Positions 55,526 to 64,000 of a DNA stretch of 64,000 bases are shown in pieces (the first letter of the stretch is position 1; every line of letters begins with the position of its first letter). A model generated the notes under the pieces. The model was not told the DNA's origin. It saw only the letters and a list, made by a program, of their open reading frames with translations, and did not search any database. Where the stretch lies: NCBI RefSeq assembly GCF_003316635.1, contig NZ_QNQP01000008.1:62001-126000 (forward strand). Reading direction: 5' to 3'. Source of the stretch: Roseovarius dicentrarchi. Lineage in GTDB: Bacteria; Pseudomonadota; Alphaproteobacteria; Rhodobacterales; Rhodobacteraceae. The translations under genes were made by a program, and so were the position numbers.

Positions 55526-55813
55526 ATGGCATTTACACCGCTGCATGACCGCGTTCTCGTTCGCCGCGTTGAAAGCGAAGAGAAGACCAAGGGCGGTCTG
55601 ATCATCCCCGACAGCGCCAAGGAAAAGCCCAGCGAAGGCGAAGTCGTCGCAGTCGGGTCAGGCGCGCGCGATGACGACGGCGACCGGATCAAGATGGACG
55701 TTGAAGCAGGCGACCGCATCCTGTTCGGCAAATGGTCCGGCACGGAAATCACGATCGACGGCGAAGAGCTGCTGATCATGAAGGAGAGCGATATCCTGGG
55801 CAAGCTGGCCTGA
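55526..55813 (+). CDS. groES: co-chaperonin GroES
   Basis: The 95-residue lid of the GroEL folding chamber. It shows [39 protein letters not shown], including the mobile loop that docks on GroEL, and [26 protein letters not shown] at the end. AAGGAG at 55513-55518 precedes ATG 55526. The CIRCE operator and promoter lie directly upstream. groEL follows after 77 bases. Confidence 0.99.
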   Translation: MAFTPLHDRVLVRRVESEEKTKGGLIIPDSAKEKPSEGEVVAVGSGARDDDGDRIKMDVEAGDRILFGKWSGTEITIDGEELLIMKESDILGKLA

Positions 55814-55887
55814 TATCGCGCGATGCTGCGCGGCTCTGGCAGAGCCGGGCGCGCATTGACCTGAAACACGAATTACAAGGAAATTGA

Positions 55888-57534
<1,647 letters not shown>

Positions 57535-57583
57535 GATTTTCGCCTTGCGAAGATCTGTCTTGCTCGCTTGGGTCAAGATGATT

Positions 57584-57611
57584 GGGGTCGCCTTACGGGC
57601 GGCCCCTTTTT
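57584..57611 (+). terminator. rho-independent terminator after groEL
   Basis: GGGGTCGCC (57584-57592) pairs with GGCGGCCCC (57598-57606), with one G-T pair, followed by TTTTT (57607-57611). It is 49 bases after the groEL stop. Confidence 0.85.
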
Positions 57612-57641
57612 CGTGGCAGGTGTTTGGCCAAAAAAGATTTT

Positions 57642-57677
57642 ATGCCTCCGGCGGGGATATTTAAGGCAAAAAGAAAG
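57642..57677 (+). repeat. dispersed short repeat, reference copy 1
   Basis: This 36-base segment starts ATGCCTCCGGCGGGGATATT and ends GGCAAAAAGAAAG. It is identical, base for base, to the minus strand of 62593-62558, about 4.9 kb away. It lies after the groEL terminator and 40 bases before the GNAT gene. Diverged copies are at 9729, 17969 and 25163. Confidence 0.8.
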
Positions 57678-57717
57678 TGCAGCCGGGCCGAAGGGGAGCC
57701 GCGGCAGGGACGGGGTG

Positions 57718-58182
57718 ATGATGTTTAGATTTCCGGAGTTCAGCCGCGACTTGCATCGTGGAGAAGAGGGCGCTGTGGGCGATCTGCTGAACCGGGCCTA
57801 TGGCGGCGGGGCTGAGGCGAAGACAGTGGATGGCTTGCGCCGGGCGGGCGTGATCGCGGGCGAGGTTGTGCTGCCCTGTCAGGGCGGTATTGTGGGATAT
57901 TATGCGCTGTCACGCATGCGGGCGCCGGGTGGGGCGCTGTGCGTTGGGCCGGTGGCGATTGATCCGGACTGGCAGCGCGCGGGGCACGGACGGCGCATGA
58001 TCGGCCTGCTTGCCGAGTGGGCGCGTCTGAGCGGCACATGCGTTCTGGCAGAGGGGTGCGAGGCGTTTTTCGCGCGCGCCGGATTTCGCGCGTCCGGGGT
58101 GGACGGGCTATGGTTGGCGGGTCCCGCGCGGGATTTGAGCGGCGTTGAACTGCTATTCCCAAAGGCGTTTGATCGGACGTGA
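57718..58182 (+). CDS. GNAT family N-acetyltransferase
   Basis: A 154-residue acetyltransferase of the YhbS-like GNAT group. The acetyl-CoA motif is VGPVAIDPDWQRAGHGRRMIGLLAEWA, the preceding strand is GIVGYYALSRM, and the C-terminal AFFARAGFRAS is typical. The substrate is unknown. ATG 57718 and 57721 are tandem, and either may be used, with GGGA upstream. The gene lies after the groEL terminator and a dispersed repeat, so it has its own promoter, and it is convergent with the GreA/GreB gene, 4 bases apart. Confidence 0.87.
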   Translation: MMFRFPEFSRDLHRGEEGAVGDLLNRAYGGGAEAKTVDGLRRAGVIAGEVVLPCQGGIVGYYALSRMRAPGGALCVGPVAIDPDWQRAGHGRRMIGLLAEWARLSGTCVLAEGCEAFFARAGFRASGVDGLWLAGPARDLSGVELLFPKAFDRT

Positions 58183-58186
58183 CGCG

Positions 58187-58690
58187 CTAGCCGCGTTTGC
58201 GGATCGCGGTCACTTCCAATTCGATCATGCCGCTGGGGCGCGGCCATTCGACGACATCGCCCTGCTCGGCCTCCAGCAGGGCGCGGGCGAGCGGAGAGGG
58301 GGCGGCGATGAGGCCCTGTTTGGGGTCTGCTTCGTCTTCGCCGACGATGATGTAAGTGGCGGGCGTGCCATCCTCGTCCAGCACATCGACGGCGGCGCCG
58401 AACTGCACGCTGGGATACTCGCCGCTGGGCGGCTCTATCAGAATGGCGGTGCCAAGGCGCGCGATGACATAGCGCAGGTCGCGTTCAGCGACCGCCAGCG
58501 GATAGGACGTCTCGGGATCATCCGGCGCAGCGCGCAGCCGGCTTATTTCCGCCTCAAGCGCGGCTTCGCGGGCGTGAAGCTGGGCCAGCCCCTCGGGCGT
58601 GACGTGGTTGGGATGCGCCGAGATGGGCAAATCATCCAGCCGCTGGGGCGTGGTGCTGCCGTCGTCTTCCTTGGTGAATGCCTTGTTCAT
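58187..58690 (-). CDS. GreA/GreB family transcription elongation factor
   Basis: A 167-residue Gre-type factor. The N-terminal coiled coil that reaches into the RNA polymerase channel is about 30-85 (HVTPEGLAQLHAREAALEAEISRLRAAPDDPETSYPLAVAERDLRYVIARL). The C-terminal FKBP-like domain shows VQFGAAVDVLDEDGTPATYIIVGEDEADPKQGLIAAPSPLARALLEAEQGDVVEW. The tip has D57-D58-P-E60, keeping acidic residues for transcript cleavage. It is nearer the GreB-like or Rnk-like side than canonical GreA, which is usually encoded elsewhere. The nudix gene lies 6 bases upstream on the same strand. Confidence 0.88.
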   Translation of the reverse strand: MNKAFTKEDDGSTTPQRLDDLPISAHPNHVTPEGLAQLHAREAALEAEISRLRAAPDDPETSYPLAVAERDLRYVIARLGTAILIEPPSGEYPSVQFGAAVDVLDEDGTPATYIIVGEDEADPKQGLIAAPSPLARALLEAEQGDVVEWPRPSGMIELEVTAIRKRG

Positions 58691-58696
58691 TGCGCG

Positions 58697-59134
58697 CTAC
58701 TCCACGATTTGCTCAAGCCGATCATATCCGATGCCGTCTGAAAAGGCGATTTTCCTCAGCTTGTCCGGTTTCATGTGGATATCGGGCAGCTCTGCCTCGG
58801 AAAACCATCGGCGGCGGGTCACGATGCCCTCGGGGTCGCGCCAGTTCGGATCAAGCGCGCCACTGAGCAACGTGCAGCGAAAAAATACCTCGACCTGATG
58901 AAGGTTGCGTTGGCTGGAATGAAATTCGTTGATCAGGCACGGCGCCCCGACGTTGATATGCAGGCCGGTTTCCTCATGCACCTCGCGGGCCAGCCCATCT
59001 GCAAGGCTTTCGTGCATATTCGCGCCGCCGCCGGGCGCGCACCACAGGGTGCTGTTCGGATCCGGCCATGCATTGACCAGCAGCAGCCGGGCATCGTGGA
59101 TCAGAACGGCGCGGGCGGCAACGCGGATGGGCAT
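58697..59134 (-). CDS. NUDIX hydrolase
   Basis: A 145-residue Nudix pyrophosphohydrolase. The box G-x5-E-x7-REVxEExGL is exact at residues 36-58 (GGANMHESLADGLAREVHEETGL). The substrate, whether a nucleotide sugar, damaged nucleotide or coenzyme, cannot be read. ATG 59134 places the start just before the first beta strand (PIRVAARAVLIHD). ATG 59194 is also open, but neither has a good ribosome site. It is the first of a two-gene unit with the Gre-type gene, and is divergent from the lipase-like gene. Confidence 0.88.
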   Translation of the reverse strand: MPIRVAARAVLIHDARLLLVNAWPDPNSTLWCAPGGGANMHESLADGLAREVHEETGLHINVGAPCLINEFHSSQRNLHQVEVFFRCTLLSGALDPNWRDPEGIVTRRRWFSEAELPDIHMKPDKLRKIAFSDGIGYDRLEQIVE

Positions 59135-59206
59135 AAGCGGGCTTTTACCTATGGTTAACAATGTCGGGTCTTTTCGTAGGATCAGTTTGCGCATATCTGC
59201 ACGAGG

Positions 59207-59929
59207 ATGAAAACATGGCCCCTCATAATTACGCTGACGTTGCCGGTTCCTGCCGTGGCTGATTGCGCCGTCTTGCTGCACGGTCTGGCGCGCAGCGACG
59301 CGTCATTTCTGGTGATGGGCGAAATGCTGGAGGCGGCGGGGATGCAGGTGGTGATCCCGTCCTACCCCTCGACCAAGGCGCGGATCGCGGCGCTGGCCGA
59401 TGAGGTGCTGCCCGGCGCGGTATCGGCCTGCGGCGGCAAAACGGTGCATTTCGTCACCCATTCCATGGGCGGCATCCTGCTGCGGGCCTGGTTGCCGGCG
59501 CACCGGCCCGAAAACCTGGGCCGCGTGGTGATGCTGGGTCCGCCCAACCACGGCAGCCAGGTGGTGGACGAACTGGGCGGTCTGGAGCTGTTCGAGTGGA
59601 TCAACGGCCCCGCCGGAATGCAGCTGGATACCGGGCCGGACACCTTCACCGAAAGCCTGCCACCGGTGGATTTTGAACTGGGCGTGATTGCCGGCACCCG
59701 GTCGCTGAACCCCTATTTCTCGCTGCTGCTGGAGGGGCCGGACGATGGCAAGGTCTCTGTCGCGTCCACGCGGGTGGATGGCATGGCCGACCATATTGCG
59801 CTGCCGGTGACGCACACCTTCATGATGAACAACCCGTTGGTGATCGCCCAGGTCGAGACTTTTCTGACCACCGGCGCGTTTGATCATGACATGAATATCG
59901 GCGATCTGTTCGGCTGGGGCAGCGAATGA
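59207..59929 (+). CDS. secreted alpha/beta hydrolase (lipase-like)
   Basis: A 240-residue exported alpha/beta hydrolase. Residues 1-18 ([18 protein letters not shown]) are a signal peptide. The N-terminal [15 protein letters not shown] gives the oxyanion loop. The nucleophile is S86 in THSMGG, the acid probably D180 in GPDDGKVSV, and the histidine H203 in VTHTFMMNN. Lipases with this layout are near the triacylglycerol lipase / PGAP1 group; actual ester substrate is unknown. The stop overlaps the phnM start (ATGA at 59926), an odd pairing of an exported hydrolase with a cytoplasmic enzyme. Confidence 0.87.
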   Translation: MKTWPLIITLTLPVPAVADCAVLLHGLARSDASFLVMGEMLEAAGMQVVIPSYPSTKARIAALADEVLPGAVSACGGKTVHFVTHSMGGILLRAWLPAHRPENLGRVVMLGPPNHGSQVVDELGGLELFEWINGPAGMQLDTGPDTFTESLPPVDFELGVIAGTRSLNPYFSLLLEGPDDGKVSVASTRVDGMADHIALPVTHTFMMNNPLVIAQVETFLTTGAFDHDMNIGDLFGWGSE

Positions 59930-61068
59930 CTCTGGCGTTGGAAATACGCGGTGCAGACGTGCTGCACCCCGGCGGGCTGTCGCGCGCGCCGTTATCTGTT
60001 GCGGAAGGCCGGATTGCCGGTGGCGGTGGCCGCGCGGTGGACCTGACCGGTTTTACCGTGCTGCCCGGCATCGTCGACGCCCATGGCGACGGGTTCGAGC
60101 GGCATCTGGCGCCAAGGCGCGGCGCGATGAAGGATATCGGCGCCGGCCTGATCGCCGCCGAGGCCGAGCTGGCGGCCAATGGCATCACCACCGCCGCGCT
60201 GGCGCAATTCTACAGTTGGGAAGGCGGCATGCGCGGCCCGGATTTTGCCACCTCTGTCATGGAGGGGCTGGCGCAAATCCGGCATAGCGTGGTGACCGAT
60301 CTGCGCGCGCAGTTGCGGTTCGAAATCTCGATGGTTGACGATTATGCGACCGTTGCAGCCTTCATCGCGCAGTATGGCATTGATCATGTCGTGTTCAACG
60401 ACCACCTGCCGCACGCCGCACTGGCGGCGGGCAAGCGTCCACCGCGCCTGACCGGGCAGGCCCTGCGCATCGGCCGCAACCCCGAGCGGCATCTGGAAGC
60501 GATGCAGGCACTGCATGCGGGGATGGACCGCGTGCCGCAGGCGCTGGCGCGGCTGACAACGGATCTGGCGGCAGCAGGCGTGCGCATGGGCAGCCACGAT
60601 GATCGCAGCGCCACGGCGCGTGCAGACTGGCGGGCGATGGGCGTCACGATTGCCGAGTTTCCCGAAACAATAGAAGCGGCAGAGGCGGCCTTCGAGGGCG
60701 GCGATCATGTGGTCATGGGCGCGCCGAATGTCGTGCGCGGCGGGTCGCATAACGGCAATGTCAGCGCGATTGATATGGCGGCAGTGGGCTGCATCCACGC
60801 GCTGGCGTCCGATTACCACTATCCGTCGCTGCGCCGCGCGGCGTGGCTGCTGGCCGATGCCGGAATGTGCGATCTGGCAGGGGCGTGGCACCTTGTCTCC
60901 AAGGGGCCGGCGCAGGTGCTGGGCCTTGCCGATCGCGGCGATCTGGCGCCGGGCCAGCGGGCAGACCTCACCATATTGGACAGCGACAGCCGCCGCGTCG
61001 TGGCCACCATGGCAGGCGGTCGCTTCAGCTATCTGGCCGGAGCGGCGGCCGAGCGTTTCATCGGCTAA
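59926..61068 (+). CDS. phnM: alpha-D-ribose 1-methylphosphonate 5-triphosphate diphosphatase
   Basis: A 380-residue amidohydrolase-superfamily enzyme of the carbon-phosphorus lyase pathway. It removes pyrophosphate from ribose methylphosphonate triphosphate. The metal site begins [19 protein letters not shown] (D51, H53, D55, H60). The family-specific [18 protein letters not shown] and ASDYHYPSL sections are intact. No phnG-L genes are in the window, so it is an orphan copy here. A relative with a different substrate is possible. Its ATG overlaps the lipase stop. Confidence 0.9.
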   Translation: MTLALEIRGADVLHPGGLSRAPLSVAEGRIAGGGGRAVDLTGFTVLPGIVDAHGDGFERHLAPRRGAMKDIGAGLIAAEAELAANGITTAALAQFYSWEGGMRGPDFATSVMEGLAQIRHSVVTDLRAQLRFEISMVDDYATVAAFIAQYGIDHVVFNDHLPHAALAAGKRPPRLTGQALRIGRNPERHLEAMQALHAGMDRVPQALARLTTDLAAAGVRMGSHDDRSATARADWRAMGVTIAEFPETIEAAEAAFEGGDHVVMGAPNVVRGGSHNGNVSAIDMAAVGCIHALASDYHYPSLRRAAWLLADAGMCDLAGAWHLVSKGPAQVLGLADRGDLAPGQRADLTILDSDSRRVVATMAGGRFSYLAGAAAERFIG

Positions 61069-61177
61069 CGCCCGGCGCAGGCAATCGGCGGTTCCCCGCA
61101 GAACCCTGTCGCATGATGCTTTTGATTCGCGTGACTGTTGCTTATCGTGGGACAATCACACGCGCGGAGGATCGGCG

Positions 61178-62512
61178 ATGAAGGTTTCACCATGGATCAG
61201 CGCAGCATTGGCATTTTTGCTGTCGCAGGGCGTGAATGCAGCGCAGGCAGACACGCAGCCGCGCCCCGAAAAGCGTCCCGAAGGGGTGCTTCTGGCCGCC
61301 GCAACGCATCGCGCACCCGGTGCGGCCTTGCGCCCGATGATGCGTCCCGCCGATCTGAAAGCGGACGCGCCGCGACGGATTGCTGCCAAGGAGACGGGCT
61401 TGCGTGGCTGGATCACCGGGTTTCGCGACCGCGCGGCAAAGGCGGGGATCCGGGCGCGCATCTTCGACGCATCCTTTGACGGCGTGGAATATGACCCCGG
61501 CGTGATCGCGCTGGACCAGAACCAATCGGAATTTACCAAGCAGATATGGGACTATCTGGACACAGCCGTGTCCGCGCAGCGGGTCAGCAACGGCAAAGCC
61601 GCTATGGAGCGCCACCGCGCCGCGCTGAACCGGATTGAGGCACGATATGGCGTCGAAAAAGAGATCGTCACCGCCATCTGGGGATTGGAGAGCGCCTATG
61701 GCGCGGTGCGCGGCAAGAACCCCTTGATCGGATCGCTGGCGACCCTGGCCTATGACGGACGGCGCGGCGCTTTCTTTGAAGAGCAGTTGATCGCGGCACT
61801 CAAAATTGTGCAGGCAGGCGACGTCGCCCCGCGCGCCATGACCGGTAGCTGGGCCGGGGCGATGGGGCATACGCAGTTCATGCCAACATCGTACCTGTCC
61901 CATGCCATTGATTTCACAGGCGATGGCAGACGAGATATCTGGTCGGACGATCCAACAGATGCGCTGGCCTCAACTGCGGCCTATCTGGCGCATTTCGGTT
62001 GGAAAAAGGGCCAGCCCTGGGGCGTTGAAGTACGCCTGCCGACGGGGTTCGATCTGTCGCGCGCCCGCCGCGACCTGGCCCTCAGCCCTGCGGCATGGGC
62101 CGCCGAAGGCATTCGCGACATGGCAGGCCAGCCGGTGCCAAATCATGGCAAGGCCTCAATTTTGCTGCCCGCCGGATCAACTGGCGCAGCCTTCATGATT
62201 TTCGATAATTTCAGCGTGATCGAGCAATATAACAAGGCCGATGCCTATGTCATCGGCGTCGGTCATCTGGCAGACCGAATAGGCGGCGGCCCCCCGATCC
62301 AAACCGCCTGGCCGCGCCACCATTCGCCGATCAGCGCAACCCAGAGGCGCGAAATTCAGCGCCAGTTACGCAGCAAGGGGTTTGCCGTGGAAAAAATCGA
62401 CGGCATCATTGGACCGAACACGATCAATGCCATCCGCGCGTTCCAACGCTCCGCCGGGCTGCGCGCGGACGGATATCCGTCCCCTGAATTTCTGTCGGCG
62501 CTGGGCAGTTAA
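61178..62512 (+). CDS. lytic murein transglycosylase (MltB type) with peptidoglycan-binding domain
   Basis: A 444-residue exported wall-cutting enzyme. A signal peptide covers about 1-25 (MKVSPWISAALAFLLSQGVNA). A linker with LRPMMRPADL follows. The SLT_2/MltB catalytic domain spans about 75-375, with catalytic E171 in IVTAIWGLESAYGAVRG and the supporting GAMGHTQFMPTSYL. The C-terminus is a PG_binding_1 domain (385-444: REIQRQLRSKGFAVEKIDGIIGPNTINAIRAFQ). ATG 61178 has GGAGG 6 bases upstream and fits the signal peptide. It makes 1,6-anhydro-muropeptides in the periplasm. A dispersed repeat starts 8 bases after the stop. Confidence 0.94.
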   Translation: MKVSPWISAALAFLLSQGVNAAQADTQPRPEKRPEGVLLAAATHRAPGAALRPMMRPADLKADAPRRIAAKETGLRGWITGFRDRAAKAGIRARIFDASFDGVEYDPGVIALDQNQSEFTKQIWDYLDTAVSAQRVSNGKAAMERHRAALNRIEARYGVEKEIVTAIWGLESAYGAVRGKNPLIGSLATLAYDGRRGAFFEEQLIAALKIVQAGDVAPRAMTGSWAGAMGHTQFMPTSYLSHAIDFTGDGRRDIWSDDPTDALASTAAYLAHFGWKKGQPWGVEVRLPTGFDLSRARRDLALSPAAWAAEGIRDMAGQPVPNHGKASILLPAGSTGAAFMIFDNFSVIEQYNKADAYVIGVGHLADRIGGGPPIQTAWPRHHSPISATQRREIQRQLRSKGFAVEKIDGIIGPNTINAIRAFQRSAGLRADGYPSPEFLSALGS

Positions 62513-62520
62513 TGTCGGAA

Positions 62521-62547
62521 TTGGGTATTTAAGACCAAGAAAAAACA
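62521..62547 (+). repeat. dispersed short repeat, TTGGGTATTT...ACCAAGAAAAAACA type
   Basis: Starts TTGGGTATTT, three spacer bases, then ACCAAGAAAAAACA. It matches 5764-5789 (minus strand) except for one base of spacer length. It lies just after the lytic transglycosylase stop, pointing in the same direction as that gene, and faces the other repeat type at 62558-62593. Confidence 0.65.
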
Positions 62548-62557
62548 ACAGGTTCAT

Positions 62558-62593
62558 CTTTCTTTTTGCCTTAAATATCCCCGCCGGAGGCAT
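62558..62593 (-). repeat. dispersed short repeat, reference copy 2, overlapping the dnaE2 end
   Basis: The minus strand of this segment is identical over 36 bases to 57642-57677. The dnaE2 frame runs into it: its codons GAT GCC TCC GGC GGG GAT ATT TAA give the C-terminal residues DASGGDI and the stop at 62571-62573. The repeat therefore contributes both coding bases and the stop codon. Confidence 0.85.
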
Positions 62594-64000
62594 CTGCCCC
62601 CTCTGGTTGCGGGTCCGAATGAGGATATGCGCCCGGTGTCAGATAACACCGTAGCAGGCTGATCGGGTGCGCTTTCAGGCTAAGGCGGGTGGTGACGTAA
62701 TCTTCGACCACCTCTTCGCCCGATGTCATCCTGGGCAGTTGCGGGGCAGGCTCGTTCAGCGCCTCCCCGTCGATATCGCCTGCAAAAAGCGGCAGTTGCT
62801 TTGTTGCCGTCAGCGCCTTTGCCTGCCACAGGGCTTGCCGCCGGGTTAGCCCAAGACTGGTAAAGCAATCGGCTTCGGCCAGTCTTGTGATGATCGCAGG
62901 CGGCAGGCCGGCGCGCCGCCAGACATCGCCGGGCGCGCCATAGCCATTGGCGCGCGCTGCGGTCAGCCAGATGGCGCTGTCCTCGTCAATTCCCTTGATC
63001 TGCCGGAATCCCAGCCGCAATGCGAGCCCGCCGGCATCGTCTGGCTCGATACTGTTGTCCCAGACGCTGGCATTGATGCAAACAGGCCGCACTGTCACGC
63101 CATGTTCGCGCGCATCGCGTACGATCTGGGCTGGGGCGTAAAACCCCATCGGCTGTGCGTTCAGCAACGCACATGCAAAAATCGTCGGGTGGTGACATTT
63201 GATCCACGCGCTTGCATAAACCAACAAGGCAAAGCTGGCTGCGTGGCTTTCGGGAAAGCCGTAGCTGCCGAACCCCTCGATCTGGGCAAAGCAGCGTTCG
63301 GCGAAATCATTGTCATATCCGTTCGCCTTCATGCCGCGCAAAAACAGCGTGCGGAATTCACTGATATTGCCACGTTTCTTGAACGTGGCCAGCGCGCGGC
63401 GCAGCCGGTCGGCCTGATCCGGGCTGAAGCCCGCGCCGACGATGGCGATCTGCATTGCCTGTTCCTGAAACAGCGGGACGCCCAGCGTCTTGCTCAGTAC
63501 CGCGCCCAAGGCATCAGAGGGGAACGTGACCTTTTCTTCGCCGTTTCTGCGCCGGATATAGGGATGCACCATATCGCCTTGAATGGGGCCGGGGCGGATG
63601 ATGGCAACCTCGATCACCAGATCATAAAAACATCGGGGCCGCATGCGTGGCAGGAAATTCATTTGCGCGCGGCTTTCCACCTGAAAGACGCCGATACTGT
63701 CGGCCCGGGACAGCATATCGTAAACGCGGCTGTCCTCGGGCGGCAGCGTCGCGAGGGTGTAGCGGTGCCCGTGATGTTGCGCCAGCAGATCGAACGCCTT
63801 GCGGATACAGGTCAGCATTCCCAGCGCCAGCACGTCGACCTTGAGGATACCCAGCGCCTCGATATCGTCCTTGTCCCATGAAATGACGGTGCGCCCCTCC
63901 ATCGAGGCGTTTTCGACCGGGACCAGCTCATCCAGCCGTCCTTCGGTGATGACAAAACCGCCGACATGCTGGCTCAGGTGGCGGGGAAACCCTTCGATTT
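62571..64000 (-). CDS. dnaE2: error-prone DNA polymerase DnaE2 (ImuC), C-terminal part (5' truncated by window edge)
   Basis: A C-family polymerase used in SOS mutagenesis with ImuA and ImuB. About 475 codons are present, and the frame is open to base 64000, so the start lies outside. Recognised parts: [16 protein letters not shown] near the left end of the protein fragment, [31 protein letters not shown] with a catalytic aspartate, then [22 protein letters not shown] and [23 protein letters not shown], all typical of DnaE2 rather than replicative DnaE. The last six residues (ASGGDI) come from a dispersed repeat. imuA and imuB would be expected upstream on this strand. Confidence 0.96.
   Translation of the reverse strand, partial: IEGFPRHLSQHVGGFVITEGRLDELVPVENASMEGRTVISWDKDDIEALGILKVDVLALGMLTCIRKAFDLLAQHHGHRYTLATLPPEDSRVYDMLSRADSIGVFQVESRAQMNFLPRMRPRCFYDLVIEVAIIRPGPIQGDMVHPYIRRRNGEEKVTFPSDALGAVLSKTLGVPLFQEQAMQIAIVGAGFSPDQADRLRRALATFKKRGNISEFRTLFLRGMKANGYDNDFAERCFAQIEGFGSYGFPESHAASFALLVYASAWIKCHHPTIFACALLNAQPMGFYAPAQIVRDAREHGVTVRPVCINASVWDNSIEPDDAGGLALRLGFRQIKGIDEDSAIWLTAARANGYGAPGDVWRRAGLPPAIITRLAEADCFTSLGLTRRQALWQAKALTATKQLPLFAGDIDGEALNEPAPQLPRMTSGEEVVEDYVTTRLSLKAHPISLLRCYLTPGAYPHSDPQPEGADASGGDI

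Noticed and set aside
60707-61177. N-terminal extension of the lytic transglycosylase frame
   Set aside because: This part is out of frame over phnM. The ATG at 61178 has a GGAGG ribosome site and begins a signal peptide.

Overview
The window looks like chromosomal DNA of an alphaproteobacterium of the family Rhodobacteraceae, probably the Roseobacter group. The evidence is the high GC content, the marker families present (TrcR/DUF1013, DUF2948, UPF0262, DUF2125, DUF2161, a separate F1 ATPase operon with atpH first, DnaE2) and the gene order. It is densely coding: about 63 genes, most separated by under 150 bases. I saw no rRNA, tRNA, CRISPR array, insertion sequence, prophage or plasmid function. 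Most of it is core metabolism and housekeeping.

Layout. 1-4375: a + strand run with the 3' end of murA, DUF2948, hisD, UPF0262, an LMW phosphatase-like gene, a SnoaL-like gene and a GNAT gene. 4664-9705: a Hint-domain protein, a secreted RNase T2 (minus), trcR, a class III ornithine-type decarboxylase and a nitrilase-family amidase. 9795-16784: prpE (minus), a small Pro-Gly tetrapeptide-repeat protein, maeB (minus), upp and a secreted SPOR protein. 16866-25104: a membrane-anchored M48-like protein without the zinc motif, a GAPDH-family gene, a tyrosine phosphatase, a class V aminotransferase, and a minus-strand operon smpB - small membrane protein - sseA - aminotransferase - aminotransferase. 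25354-28994: rpsD, then hisC-tyrA-extensin, the last three coupled by ATGA overlaps.

29017-38840: DUF2125 (minus), a ChaC-like cyclotransferase, a MotA/ExbB - MotB/OmpA stator-like pair with a very long periplasmic coiled coil, then clpA-M23 peptidase and gloB on the minus strand and a methyltransferase. 38856-39920 is a GT8 glycosyltransferase of clearly lower GC, followed by about 400 bp with no convincing gene. 40323-45298 is the atpHAGDC operon with a strong terminator, then an H-type lectin gene. 45777-54546: prs, an HCCA isomerase, an alpha/beta hydrolase, a minus-strand series (HAD, MaoC, ribF, YcgN-type, ltaE), a CDF metal exporter, and ppaC-DUF1294. 54649-64000: DUF2161, groES-groEL behind a perfect CIRCE operator, a GNAT gene, nudix-greA/B (minus), a secreted lipase-like gene coupled to an orphan phnM, an MltB-type lytic transglycosylase, and the C-terminal part of dnaE2 (minus).

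Themes. Cell-envelope functions recur: MurA, SPOR, extensin-like, M23, MltB and the stator-like pair. Three genes encode aminotransferases or sulfurtransferase of amino-acid catabolism next to smpB, and hisC-tyrA serve aromatic and histidine synthesis. The most unusual structural signal is a family of short dispersed repeats at gene ends and leaders. Two copies share an identical 36-bp core, and one of these supplies the last codons and stop of dnaE2. I found no clear new defence or mobile system.
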